Below, in pieces: positions 7,213 to 15,707 of a stretch of 37,254 nt of DNA (position 1 is its first letter; each line of letters begins with the position of its first letter). The stretch spans positions 1-37,254 of the forward strand of contig CAXMRC010000185.1 of NCBI GenBank assembly GCA_964195945.1. Direction: 5' to 3'. The position numbers and the translations under genes are program-made. A model generated the notes under the pieces. The model was given only the letters and a program-made list of their open reading frames with translations. It was not told where the DNA came from and did no database searches. This DNA comes from JAAETI01 sp964195945 (GTDB taxonomy: Bacteria; Actinomycetota; Acidimicrobiia; Spongiisociales; UBA5794).

Positions 7213-8546
7213 AGCTGTGACAGAGAAGTGAAGCCGCGGCTCATGACATCAGAAACGCCGTGACCGACCAATACTGCCGGCTTGAGACCACACCGTTCCA
7301 ACGCCGCCGCAGCAATTGTCGAACGATGCCCCGATGCACACAACAACCAAGCGGGGGACGAGGCATCGATCAACTCGACGTTCTCGTAAAGGTCAGGGAC
7401 GTAGCGATACAGCGACCCTTCGATGTGGCCTCCGTCCCACTCGTTGGGTTGGCGAACGTCGACTATCTGCTCAACCTCGCCAGACTCGAGTCTTCTGAGG
7501 AACTCGTCTAAACGCACTGCCTCATAAGAGACAAGCTCGGCGTCTTCCGGGAGATCGAATATCACCCCCAACACCCGATCGAATCCGATGCGAGAGAACT
7601 GACGGTGCACTTCGTCGACATCCTGATCCCGGTCTGCAACCAGCGCTATCTCAGCGTTGAACGGCAATACCCATCCGGCCCACACACCAACCTGGTCGCC
7701 AAAAGGTATACCAACGGAGCCGGGCAAATGCCCGGCGGCGAAACGCTCCGCAGGCCGGACATCGACAACGACCGTGTCACCAATCTCGGCGACCGAGAGT
7801 TCTTTGAGATTGCGATTCCGTACCGGTTCTGGGCCAGCGAGGTTCGTCGGACCCATATGTGCGTAGTACGCCGGATAGGGCTGCAGACCGGCAAGCTGCC
7901 CGTCGATGAATGACTCCAAATCCGGGTATTGCAGTACCGGGTTGCTGCGCTTCTCGGCGCCAATGGTCGAAGTAGCTGAGCTTGCCTCGGTCGCAGTACA
8001 GAAGGAGCCGGCACCGTGGGTCGGGTACAAACCAACGTCATCAGGGAGCTTCGCCAAACGATTCACTGAGATGTACTGCAGGTGGGCGAGAGTTCGCGCC
8101 CGGTCCATGCCAAGCAGATCGGGACGACCCGCAGAGCCCACCAGCAAGCTACCACCGCTAAACACCGCCACCGGTTCGCCTTCGATCTCGGCAAGGTAGC
8201 TGAGGTGTTCGGGCGTGTGACCGGGCGTATGGATCGGCCGCAGCGTCCAGGTACCGGCGCCAATGGCTTCGTTGTGGAACGCAGGCAAATGGTCAAATGG
8301 GGCTGCAGCCGACGCCGGCAGCACGAGCTCGGCACCGCTGCGAGCCGCCAACTCCCGACCCCCCGACACATAGTCGTTGTGAATATGGGTCTCGAGCACG
8401 TATCGGAGCTCGACGTTGCTCTGATCAAGAACAAAGAGGAAGCGGTCAATGTCCCGCTGCGGATCGACAATGATCGCCTGACCGTCGTGGGTGACCACAT
8501 AGGTGCTATCCCCAAGACCGGGGGTGCGAATAGTGGTTATTTCCAT
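7209..8546 (-). CDS. MBL-fold hydrolase fused to two rhodanese domains (persulfide dioxygenase-like)
   Basis: 445 residues. The N-terminal metallo-beta-lactamase domain (1-240) has THIHND (His54, His56, Asp58), His110 in HTPGHTPEH and His177 in YPTHGAGSFC. The usual TGD motif, whose Asp is an iron ligand in ETHE1 persulfide dioxygenases, reads SGGSLLVG (130-137), so that Asp is absent. A first rhodanese domain (about 251-330) has lost its cysteine loop (ALVADRDQD); the second (354-442) has Cys403 in LLCASGHRS and looks active. The family oxidises or transfers persulfide sulfur. An AAGGAG lies six bases before ATG 8546; the gene follows the VOC gene by 28 bases and probably shares its transcript. 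Confidence 0.85.
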   Translation of the reverse strand: MEITTIRTPGLGDSTYVVTHDGQAIIVDPQRDIDRFLFVLDQSNVELRYVLETHIHNDYVSGGRELAARSGAELVLPASAAAPFDHLPAFHNEAIGAGTWTLRPIHTPGHTPEHLSYLAEIEGEPVAVFSGGSLLVGSAGRPDLLGMDRARTLAHLQYISVNRLAKLPDDVGLYPTHGAGSFCTATEASSATSTIGAEKRSNPVLQYPDLESFIDGQLAGLQPYPAYYAHMGPTNLAGPEPVRNRNLKELSVAEIGDTVVVDVRPAERFAAGHLPGSVGIPFGDQVGVWAGWVLPFNAEIALVADRDQDVDEVHRQFSRIGFDRVLGVIFDLPEDAELVSYEAVRLDEFLRRLESGEVEQIVDVRQPNEWDGGHIEGSLYRYVPDLYENVELIDASSPAWLLCASGHRSTIAAAALERCGLKPAVLVGHGVSDVMSRGFTSLSQL

Positions 8547-8574
8547 CGTCTACTCCTTGCGGAGTGAGCCAAGG

Positions 8575-9192
8575 TCAGGTCAGCTCGATCGGGCCATACG
8601 GGGAATTGAGAATGGCGACCAGCCCGGGGACCTCAGCTACACGTATCTCGAGTTCTACTCCGAGCGCATCCAACATCGGCCGGATCGACTCGGGAACGGG
8701 ATGGTAACCCCTCAGTTGCAGCAACTCGACGCCTTCGGGGGAGGTCCCCGCCGGATGCGGACAGCCTTCATCCCATTCGATCAAATTCGGGACCAATCCG
8801 TCCCCAATACCGGTCGGCATCGTCAACCGCCACGACAGCTTCTCCCCGTCTGGCAATTCGCGGAACACCTTGTGCACATTTCCGGGGTTGTAGCCGGCAC
8901 CGTGAGAATGGGCGGCAACGCGTTCGAGATGTTCCACACGAGCTGTCCATGTCACCAAGCGAGGTTGTGCAAGGTTTTCGACCCCGTACCAATACCCGTT
9001 GGTTGGCCGATGCTGGCCCTCGTCGGGGCCAATGATCTCGAGGTAGGTAGTCGGACCGAGCGACAAGAGTGCGTTGCGTGTCCCAAAGCCAAGATGTCTG
9101 CCGCCGGCGACGGCCTCAACGCCGAGACGGCGCGCTAGGTCCGCAACAGTATCTTCGACATCGCTGGTCGCATAAACCAAATGATCGATCAC
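8575..9192 (-). CDS. Glyoxalase-like VOC-fold protein (Glyoxalase_3 type)
   Basis: About 205 residues from GTG 9192, giving the N-terminus VIDHLVYATSDVEDTVADLA, the classic first strand and helix of the VOC fold. A second characteristic stretch is TYLEIIGPDEGQ. The family includes dioxygenase-like and isomerase-like enzymes and proteins of unknown role; nothing in the sequence fixes the substrate. The longer in-frame start at 9291 overlaps the Rrf2 gene and adds 33 residues of low quality, so GTG 9192 is preferred; a TATCGT -10-like box ends seven bases before it. It lies between an Fe-S regulator and an MBL-rhodanese protein, suggesting electrophile or sulfur-stress metabolism (inference). 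Confidence 0.8.
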   Translation of the reverse strand: MIDHLVYATSDVEDTVADLARRLGVEAVAGGRHLGFGTRNALLSLGPTTYLEIIGPDEGQHRPTNGYWYGVENLAQPRLVTWTARVEHLERVAAHSHGAGYNPGNVHKVFRELPDGEKLSWRLTMPTGIGDGLVPNLIEWDEGCPHPAGTSPEGVELLQLRGYHPVPESIRPMLDALGVELEIRVAEVPGLVAILNSPYGPIELT

Positions 9193-9199
9193 AGAGCCG

Positions 9200-9205
9200 A
9201 CGATA
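9200..9205 (-). promoter_or_regulatory. -10-like box for the VOC gene (leaderless)
   Basis: TATCGT on the minus strand, seven bases before GTG 9192. It fits the TANNNT pattern seen before other leaderless starts here. No Shine-Dalgarno site precedes the GTG. Confidence 0.35.
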
Positions 9206-9244
9206 GTTGGTCGACCAGAACTTGGTTGCAAACCCTTATTGCAA

Positions 9245-9655
9245 CTAGCCGCAGGACTCGCCCCATGCTTCGGCAATGGATATTTGACCAAGCTCTCGTG
9301 TCAATGCTTCTCTGGCGTGCTGCCAGGCACCGTGCAGCGCACATAGCTGGTCTTGAGGACATCGCTCTCCGTTTAGAACACAAGTATCCGCAGCAGTGGG
9401 GCCTTCCATAACCTCGATCAGCTCCAACACAGTTATGTCTTCAAGAGCGACCAACAGTTGGTATCCACCGTGGGGACCCGGCGTGGACCTCACCCATCTT
9501 GCCTTGACAAGCGGATTCAAGATCTGCGGCAGGTATTGGCGTGTCGTGCCCAACGCCTCGGCAAGGACGGGACCCCCTACCCTCGCATCACAGACACAGA
9601 GTTCCTCCATGGCGCGCAGTGCCAAATCGGTTCGTTTGTTTAGATCCAATCTCAT
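9245..9655 (-). CDS. Rrf2-family Fe-S transcriptional regulator (IscR/NsrR/RsrR-like)
   Basis: 136 residues from ATG 9655. The N-terminal winged helix (MRLDLNKRTDLALRAMEEL, then LAEALGTTRQYLPQILNPL) is typical of Rrf2. Three cysteines, Cys92, Cys99 and Cys105, in TCVLNGERCPQDQLC are placed almost exactly like the cluster ligands of IscR, so it should bind a [2Fe-2S] or [4Fe-4S] cluster and sense redox, NO or iron-sulfur status. GTG 9661 is a possible start two codons upstream, but a TAGATT -10 box ends six bases before ATG 9655. It lies 52 bases upstream of the VOC and MBL-rhodanese genes on the same strand, its likely targets, and diverges from aceE. Confidence 0.87.
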   Translation of the reverse strand: MRLDLNKRTDLALRAMEELCVCDARVGGPVLAEALGTTRQYLPQILNPLVKARWVRSTPGPHGGYQLLVALEDITVLELIEVMEGPTAADTCVLNGERCPQDQLCALHGAWQHAREALTRELGQISIAEAWGESCG

Positions 9656-9661
9656 GTGCAC

Positions 9662-9667
9662 AATCTA
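9662..9667 (-). promoter_or_regulatory. -10 box (TAGATT) of the Rrf2 gene, leaderless
   Basis: On the minus strand TAGATT is followed by exactly six bases (GTGCAC) and ATG 9655, so the transcript should begin at or next to the start codon. No clear -35 is seen. Confidence 0.5.
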
Positions 9668-9674
9668 CCCTGAA

Positions 9675-9688
9675 TTTGGGTTACCAAA
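9675..9688. promoter_or_regulatory. Possible Rrf2 autoregulatory operator
   Basis: A short inverted repeat TTTGG-GTTA-CCAAA lies just upstream of the Rrf2 -10 box in the divergent region with aceE. Position suits an autorepressor, but five-base arms are short and the match to known Rrf2 sites is not established. Confidence 0.25.
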
Positions 9689-9771
9689 GGTCACTGGCCT
9701 GAGGGCCGAACGTCGCCAGACTACAAACCAGTCGGTAACCTCGACGACATCACCGCAACGGAGCCAGAAGC

Positions 9772-12465
9772 ATGATTATCGATGGATTCACCCACCAGCT
9801 GCCAGATACCGACCCCGACGAAACCACGGAATGGCTTGAGTCCCTCGACACCGTAATCAGCGCCGAGGGCCCGGGACGTGCTCGTTTTCTGATGGCCAAA
9901 CTGATCGAAAGAGCTCAAGCACAGAACGTTGGCGTGCCCGCCTCTGTCAGTACCCCGTACATCAACACCATCCCGACCGAACATGAAGCCTGGTTCCCAG
10001 GGGACGAGGATATCGAGCGACGCATCCGTCGTTTCATTCGGTGGAACGCTGCAGTGATGGTCATCAAGGCCAACCAGGAAGCCGAAGGAATCGGTGGCCA
10101 CTTATCCACCTTCGCCTCTTCTGCGGTTCTCTACGAGGTGGGCTTCAACCACTTCTTCCGTGGCAAAAGTGACGGCACTCCTGGTGACCAGGTCTATTTC
10201 CAGGGTCATGCTGCTCCCGGCATCTATGCCAGAGCCTTCCTCGAGCATCGCCTCGACGAGAACGATCTCAACAACTTCCGCCGCGAGATAGGAGGAGGAG
10301 GTCTTTCCTCCTACCCACATCCACGCCTGATGCCTGACTTCTGGGAATTTCCGACCGTATCCATGGGTCTTGGTCCTATCAACTCGATCTATCAAGCTCG
10401 GTTCAATAAGTACCTGGCCAATCGCAAGATCGACAAGACCGACGAATCGCGAGTCTGGACATTCTTGGGTGACGGAGAAACCGACGAACCCGAAACCCTC
10501 GGGTCAATCTCGTTGGCAGGCAGAGAGAAGCTTGACAACCTCACCTGGGTAGTCAATGCCAATCTGCAACGTCTTGATGGTCCAGTGCGTGGCAACGGCA
10601 AGATCATCCAAGAACTCGAGGCTAATTTCCGAGGCGCAGGTTGGAATGTCATCAAGGTTATCTGGGGCAGCAGCTGGGATCCGCTTCTTGCCAATGACCG
10701 CGACCGCGTCCTCGTCGAGAAGATGAACACGACTGTCGACGGTGAATACCAGCGCTACAAGGCCGAAGATGGTGCCTACGTCAGGGAGCACTTCTTTGGC
10801 CCTGACCCGCGCCTCCGTCAGATGGTCGAGCACATGAGCGACGATGAAATCTGGGCGCTCCGACGCGGCGGATTGGACTACAAGAAGGTCTACGCCGCCT
10901 ACAAGGCCGCCACCGAGCTCAAGGGCGCACCGACGGTCATCCTGGCCAAGACGATCAAAGGGTGGACTCTTGGACCAGATGTCGAAGGTCGCAACGCCAC
11001 TCACTCAATAAAAAAGCTCACCAATCAGCAGCTGCTCACCCTGCGGAGCCGCCTCCATCTGGAAAACGATATCCCGGCTGAAGCGCTCGAGGGCGATGCC
11101 GAGCCGCCGTACTTCCGACCGTCGGTAGATTCCCCCGAGTACAAGTATCTGATGCAGCGCCGCACCACCCTCAATGGGCTCATGCCACGACGCGTCGTCA
11201 ACATCCGTAAGCCGCTCGAACTCCCAGACGAGAGTGTGTATCGAGAGTTCGACGCTGGATCGGGAAAGGCGGAAGTGTCAACTACCGGTGCTTTTGTCCG
11301 ATTGCTTCGCTCGTTGGCCCGAGATGAGAAGTTCGGCCATCGCGTCGTGCCCATCATTCCTGATGAAGGACGAACCTTTGGAATGGATGCTCTGTTTAAG
11401 GAACTAAAGATCTATGCGTCCGAGGGGCAGCTCTATGAGCCCGTCGATCACAACATGCTCTTGTCGTATGAAGAGGGCACCGACGGGCAGATCCTCGAAG
11501 AAGGCATCACTGAGGCCGGCAGCATGGCAAGCTGGATTGCCGCGGCGACCTCGTATGCAAACCGTGGCGTTCCGATGGTCCCGTTCTTCACCTTCTACTC
11601 GATGTTCGGGTTTCAACGGGTCGGGGACTCGATCTGGTCTGCAGCCGACTCACGAGCCCGCGGCTTCCTCCTCGGAGGAACGGCCGGACGCACCACTCTC
11701 CTTGGTGAAGGCCTCCAGCATCAGGACGGACACAGCCTGTTGCTGGCATCGACAGTGCCGGTTTGTCAGGCATACGATCCTGCGTTCGCCTACGAGGTAG
11801 CAACAATCATCCGTGATGGTCTGCATCGTATGTATGCAGATGGTGAAGACATCTTCTACTACCTGACCATCTACAACGAGAACTATGTGCAACCGGCGAA
11901 ACCGGGCGATGTTGACGAGGGGATCATCCGTGGTCTTTACCGCTTCGCAGACCGGCCCGAGGGTGGCACGCATCAGGCGACGATCCTGTTCTCCGGCCCG
12001 GCGCAGGCGGCGGCCCGAACCGCCCAGCAAGAACTCATCGAGCACTACGACGTCGCTGTCGACCTATGGAGTGCAACCAGTTACAAGAAGCTGCGCGAGG
12101 AAGCGATCGACGTTGAGCGGTGGAACAGGCTGCACCCGACCGATACACCACGGACACCGTTTGTGACCGAGACTCTCAGCACCGGGGAGGGTCCTGTGGT
12201 CGCCGTTTCGGACTACATGAAGATCGTGCCGGACCAGGTTGGCCGGTGGATCCCCCGCCGCTTCATGACCTTGGGCACCGACGGCTTCGGTCGTTCCGAC
12301 ACTCGCGAGGCGCTCCGTAGCTTCTTCGAGGTCGATACCGGCCACGTCGTTGTCGCCACGCTGTCCGGGCTTGCCGCCGACGGAGTCATCGAGCCACAGA
12401 TAGTCAAAGATGCGATCGAGCGATACGACATCGATCCCGAGATAGGCAATCCGTTCGACAGATAG
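9772..12465 (+). CDS. aceE: Pyruvate dehydrogenase E1 component, homodimeric type
   Basis: 897 residues, the normal length of AceE (about 880-920). It decarboxylates pyruvate with thiamine diphosphate and acetylates the E2 lipoyl domain. The thiamine-diphosphate motif is visible as GDGETDEPE near 233 followed by NANLQRLDGPVRGNGK near 262-277; the N-terminus has ERRIRRFIRWNA and GIGGHLSTFASSA, and the central GHSLL and ILEEGITEAGS segments are AceE-specific. GGAG stands eight bases before ATG 9772. E2 and E3 genes are not adjacent, as in other actinobacteria. It is divergent from the Rrf2 gene, and a FetA-like gene starts 33 bases downstream. Confidence 0.96.
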   Translation: MIIDGFTHQLPDTDPDETTEWLESLDTVISAEGPGRARFLMAKLIERAQAQNVGVPASVSTPYINTIPTEHEAWFPGDEDIERRIRRFIRWNAAVMVIKANQEAEGIGGHLSTFASSAVLYEVGFNHFFRGKSDGTPGDQVYFQGHAAPGIYARAFLEHRLDENDLNNFRREIGGGGLSSYPHPRLMPDFWEFPTVSMGLGPINSIYQARFNKYLANRKIDKTDESRVWTFLGDGETDEPETLGSISLAGREKLDNLTWVVNANLQRLDGPVRGNGKIIQELEANFRGAGWNVIKVIWGSSWDPLLANDRDRVLVEKMNTTVDGEYQRYKAEDGAYVREHFFGPDPRLRQMVEHMSDDEIWALRRGGLDYKKVYAAYKAATELKGAPTVILAKTIKGWTLGPDVEGRNATHSIKKLTNQQLLTLRSRLHLENDIPAEALEGDAEPPYFRPSVDSPEYKYLMQRRTTLNGLMPRRVVNIRKPLELPDESVYREFDAGSGKAEVSTTGAFVRLLRSLARDEKFGHRVVPIIPDEGRTFGMDALFKELKIYASEGQLYEPVDHNMLLSYEEGTDGQILEEGITEAGSMASWIAAATSYANRGVPMVPFFTFYSMFGFQRVGDSIWSAADSRARGFLLGGTAGRTTLLGEGLQHQDGHSLLLASTVPVCQAYDPAFAYEVATIIRDGLHRMYADGEDIFYYLTIYNENYVQPAKPGDVDEGIIRGLYRFADRPEGGTHQATILFSGPAQAAARTAQQELIEHYDVAVDLWSATSYKKLREEAIDVERWNRLHPTDTPRTPFVTETLSTGEGPVVAVSDYMKIVPDQVGRWIPRRFMTLGTDGFGRSDTREALRSFFEVDTGHVVVATLSGLAADGVIEPQIVKDAIERYDIDPEIGNPFDR

Positions 12466-12485
12466 TCGCCAGGCTTTGATGACGC

Positions 12486-12491
12486 TAACTT
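12486..12491 (+). promoter_or_regulatory. -10-like box before the FetA-like gene
   Basis: TAACTT lies in the 33-base gap after aceE and ends seven bases before ATG 12499; no Shine-Dalgarno site is present. It fits the leaderless pattern, but read-through from aceE is equally possible. Confidence 0.3.
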
Positions 12492-12498
12492 CAGCGAT

Positions 12499-13203
12499 AT
12501 GCCGAACCTATTCGAGTTCGCCGATGTCTACGTCGCAGTGGACGACGCGTCTGTTCTATCGGGGATAACAACCACAATCCCAGACCGAGATCTGACAGTC
12601 GTGGCCGGAGTCTCCGGATCAGGCAAGACCAGCCTGCTCCGGCTCTGCAACAGGCTCGATGTGCCGACTGCCGGGACCATTCGGTTCGACGGGCAAGACC
12701 TCTTGTCCATCGATCCGCAACAGCTGCGGCGTCGCGTCGGGATGGTGTTTCAACGCCCAGTGCTCTTCGGTGGAACTGTGCGGGACAATCTTCTGGTCGC
12801 AGCTCCCGAAGCCACCGAAACGAAGATGCTGGCTGCATTGGCGGACGTCGAACTTGATATTGAGTTTCTGGATCGCATCGGAGATGACCTCTCCGGTGGC
12901 GAAGCCCAACGCGTGTGTCTAGCTCGCACCTTGATGTGCGAGCCAGAGGTGCTGCTTATGGACGAGCCAACCGCCTCGCTGCACCAGGCCGCAGCGAGAA
13001 CGCTCGAGTCGACGGTGTCCAAGCTGCGCGGTGACGCGGGTGTGAGCATCGTGTGGGTGACTCACGACCTCGGCCAGATCGAGCGCCTCGCCGAGCACCT
13101 CATTGTCCTCGAAGAGGGACGGGTCCTCTACACCGGCAGGGCTGACACTGACGGCGCCAAGGATGCACTGGCCACGTTGAGCACTGGAGCTGAAGACCGA
13201 TGA
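12499..13203 (+). CDS. ABC transporter ATP-binding protein, FetA/YbbL-like
   Basis: 234 residues. Walker A is GVSGSGKTS (37-45), the Q-loop is VGMVFQRPVLF, the signature is DDLSGGEAQRV (near 130-140), Walker B is VLLMDEPTA (near 150-158) and the H-loop is WVTHD. Pairing with a UPF0014 permease by an ATGA overlap identifies it as the FetA type. In Escherichia coli FetAB promotes iron export and resistance to peroxide when iron is in excess; related plant STAR1-STAR2 proteins affect aluminium tolerance. The substrate here is therefore probably a metal or metal-linked compound (inference from family). Confidence 0.87.
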   Translation: MPNLFEFADVYVAVDDASVLSGITTTIPDRDLTVVAGVSGSGKTSLLRLCNRLDVPTAGTIRFDGQDLLSIDPQQLRRRVGMVFQRPVLFGGTVRDNLLVAAPEATETKMLAALADVELDIEFLDRIGDDLSGGEAQRVCLARTLMCEPEVLLMDEPTASLHQAAARTLESTVSKLRGDAGVSIVWVTHDLGQIERLAEHLIVLEEGRVLYTGRADTDGAKDALATLSTGAEDR

Positions 13204-13982
13204 TTGACGGTGACGTAAATGCGATTGGATTGGCCACGTCGCTGATCCTCGTCGGCATCGCTCTTGCCGTATCCATGGGACAGCAACTCCGCCTAGAGAA
13301 GCAACTCATCTGGGCGACGGCCCGGGCGTTTGTGCAGCTCATAGTGATGGGGTTCGTTCTTGCCTGGTTGCTCCAACCGGGACGAAGCACCGTGTACTCG
13401 TGGACATGGATAGTTGGCATGGTGGTCTTTGCGGCCTGGACGGTTCGGAACCGCGCCCCCGAGGTACCCGGACTGTTTCCCATGGCCGTTGCCGCCCTGG
13501 CAGCCTCAACGTTGACGACAATGGGTGTGATTTTCGGTCTTGGCATCTTCCCCATGGAAGCCAGGGCCATAGTTCCTCTTGGAGGGATGATGATCGGCAA
13601 TTCTCTTAGCGGAACGGTTCTCGCGGCCCGTCGCGTCACCGACGAACTCACCGAAAAGCGGGCGGAGGTAGAAGCACGTCTCGCCCTCGGACACTCATCG
13701 CGCCGGGCCGGCAGACCGTACGTGCGTGCGGCGATGAGGACCGCTCTTACGCCGCAAATCGAATCCACCAAAGCGGTCGGTCTGGTCTTTCTTCCAGGGG
13801 CGATGACAGGTCTAATCCTTGCCGGGGTCGATCCGGTTGATGCCGTGCTGGTGCAGGCCGCCATCATGTATCTAATCCTCGGAGCGGTGGCCACTACCTC
13901 GGTGGTAGTTGGTCTTGGATCAATCCGGCAACTCTTCACGACCGACCACCGGTTGACCCGTCTCACCCGTAGCGCAGACTGA
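13200..13982 (+). CDS. UPF0014 ABC permease, FetB/YbbM-like
   Basis: 260 residues with about seven membrane helices, starting with NAIGLATSLILVGIALAVSM. Conserved UPF0014 features are RAFVQLIVMGFVLAWL, the loop PLGGMMIGNSLSGTVLAARR, and TKAVGLVFLPGAMTGLILAG with nearby VDAVLVQAAIMYLI. The ATGA overlap with the ATPase gene shows they form one exporter. No other gene follows closely; the acyl-CoA ligase begins 71 bases later with its own ribosome site. A long open frame on the other strand is a shadow of this gene. Confidence 0.87.
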   Translation: MIDGDVNAIGLATSLILVGIALAVSMGQQLRLEKQLIWATARAFVQLIVMGFVLAWLLQPGRSTVYSWTWIVGMVVFAAWTVRNRAPEVPGLFPMAVAALAASTLTTMGVIFGLGIFPMEARAIVPLGGMMIGNSLSGTVLAARRVTDELTEKRAEVEARLALGHSSRRAGRPYVRAAMRTALTPQIESTKAVGLVFLPGAMTGLILAGVDPVDAVLVQAAIMYLILGAVATTSVVVGLGSIRQLFTTDHRLTRLTRSAD

Positions 13983-14053
13983 GCATCGTCAACAGCAAAC
14001 GCCTCGATCTGCTGTAATCCAGCGCAGCGTCGGCGAGATAGAGGGAGATCGCT

Positions 14054-15679
14054 GTGCCCCATATGATGGATGACTATCCGTTGCTGCTGTCGACTTTGTA
14101 CGACCGTGCCGTGAGGATCTATCCCGATCAGGAGGTTGTCTCGGTCGAGTCGGATTTGTCAATCCGCAGGCAGACGTACGCCGAAACTGATGACCGGATC
14201 CGGCGGCTCGCGACGGCACTCGAAACAAAACTCGGTATCAAACGAGGCGACGCTGTGGCCACCTTTGCGTGGAATAACGTTCGTCACCACGAGATCTACT
14301 GGGCTACCGCCAACACCGGCCGGATCTGTCACACCCTGAATATCCGGCTGTTCCCTGATCAGCTTGAGTACATCGTCAACCACGCCGAGGACAAAGTGGT
14401 CTTCGTGGACCCCGGCCTGGCGCCGCTCCTGGCCCCACTTGCCGACAAGATGCCAGGCGTGCAGGCGTTCATCGTCATGGCCGACGGATTGCACGGTGCT
14501 GATCTTCCCAACGCGCTCTCGTACGAGGACCTGATCGCCGATGCCGCACCCCTCGGCAAGTGGCCGGAACTGAGCGAGCGTTCTCCGATGATGTATTGCT
14601 ACACGTCCGGCACCACCGGGCATCCCAAAGGCGTCGCGTATACACAGAGATCCACCTATCTGCACACGATTCACAACCTGGCCAATATGCCGATCAAGGC
14701 AAACGACAACGTCCTCCCGGTGGTGCCGATGTTTCATGCCGCGGCCTGGGGCCTGACCTTCCAAGCGACAACGGTGGGAGCCAAGTTGACCCTCCCCGGC
14801 CCGGACCTATCCCCAGCAGCATTGGTGAAGCTCTTCCGCGATGAGAAGGTCACATTCTCAGCCGGAGTACCAACGGTCTGGACCGGTATCCAGTACTACC
14901 TCACCGAGAATCCCAGCATCGATATTTCCTCAATCGATCAGTTTGTTTGTGGAGGGTCGGCAGTGCCCCGATCGATGATCAAGTGGTACGGCGAGAACCG
15001 TGGCATCCGGGTCCTCCAGGGATGGGGGATGACCGAAACAAATCCGATCGCGGCGGTCGCTCAGCTGAAGCCAGAGATGGAGGAGTGGGACTTCGAAGCA
15101 CAACTCGACTTCCTCGAAACCGCGGGCCTCCCTGTAGCCGGGTTGGAGATCAAGATTGTTGACGATGAAGGCGTCGAACTGGCCCATGACGGCAAGGCGT
15201 TCGGCGAGCTGCTCATCCGGGGGCCCTGGATTGCTGCCGAGTACTACAACGACCCGCGCAGCGCCGAGTCCTTCACCGACGGATGGCTGCGCACAGGCGA
15301 CGTTTGCAAGATCACGCCTGAGGGGTATATCCGGATCACGGATCGAGCCAAGGACCTCATCAAATCGGGTGGCGAGTGGATCTCGTCGATCGATGTGGAG
15401 AACATACTGATGGCCCACCCTTCGGTTGCCGAAGCCGCTGTCGTCGGCGTCCACCATCCCCGGTGGGAAGAACGACCCATCGCCGTTGTCGTCTGGAAGA
15501 GCGACGAAGAGCCGTCGGAATCGGAACTGCGTGAGTACCTGGCCGACAAGGTCGTCAAGTGGTGGATGCCCGATCGAATCCTGTTCGTTGACGACATCCC
15601 CAAAACAGGGACAGGCAAGTTCGACAAGAAGGTTGTGCGTACGATGAACGCAGATCTGTTACTCGACGAGTCGCTGTGA
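14054..15679 (+). CDS. Fatty-acyl-CoA synthetase (AMP-dependent synthetase/ligase)
   Basis: 541 residues from GTG 14054, preceded by GAGGGAG at six bases. The ATP-binding motif is CYTSGTTGHPKGVAYT (near 178-193); others are GGSAVPRSM, LQGWGMTETNP, the TGD hinge region WLRTGDVCKITPEGYIRITDR, DLIKSGGEWISSIDVEN and the C-terminal lysine motif IPKTGTGKFDKK. The enzyme activates a carboxylic acid to an acyl-adenylate and then an acyl-CoA. It most resembles medium- or long-chain fatty acid ligases (FadD/AlkK type). Chain length cannot be read from the sequence. It may be co-expressed with the LLM oxidoreductase 28 bases downstream. Confidence 0.9.
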   Translation: MPHMMDDYPLLLSTLYDRAVRIYPDQEVVSVESDLSIRRQTYAETDDRIRRLATALETKLGIKRGDAVATFAWNNVRHHEIYWATANTGRICHTLNIRLFPDQLEYIVNHAEDKVVFVDPGLAPLLAPLADKMPGVQAFIVMADGLHGADLPNALSYEDLIADAAPLGKWPELSERSPMMYCYTSGTTGHPKGVAYTQRSTYLHTIHNLANMPIKANDNVLPVVPMFHAAAWGLTFQATTVGAKLTLPGPDLSPAALVKLFRDEKVTFSAGVPTVWTGIQYYLTENPSIDISSIDQFVCGGSAVPRSMIKWYGENRGIRVLQGWGMTETNPIAAVAQLKPEMEEWDFEAQLDFLETAGLPVAGLEIKIVDDEGVELAHDGKAFGELLIRGPWIAAEYYNDPRSAESFTDGWLRTGDVCKITPEGYIRITDRAKDLIKSGGEWISSIDVENILMAHPSVAEAAVVGVHHPRWEERPIAVVVWKSDEEPSESELREYLADKVVKWWMPDRILFVDDIPKTGTGKFDKKVVRTMNADLLLDESL

Positions 15680-15707
15680 CCAGGACACCAGCAAAAAGAG
15701 GACGACT

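Noticed and set aside
13100..14062. 320-codon open frame on the minus strand over the FetB-like gene
   Set aside because: It is antisense to a well-conserved UPF0014 permease and its translation is rich in Arg, Thr and Ala without any motif; it is a shadow frame.
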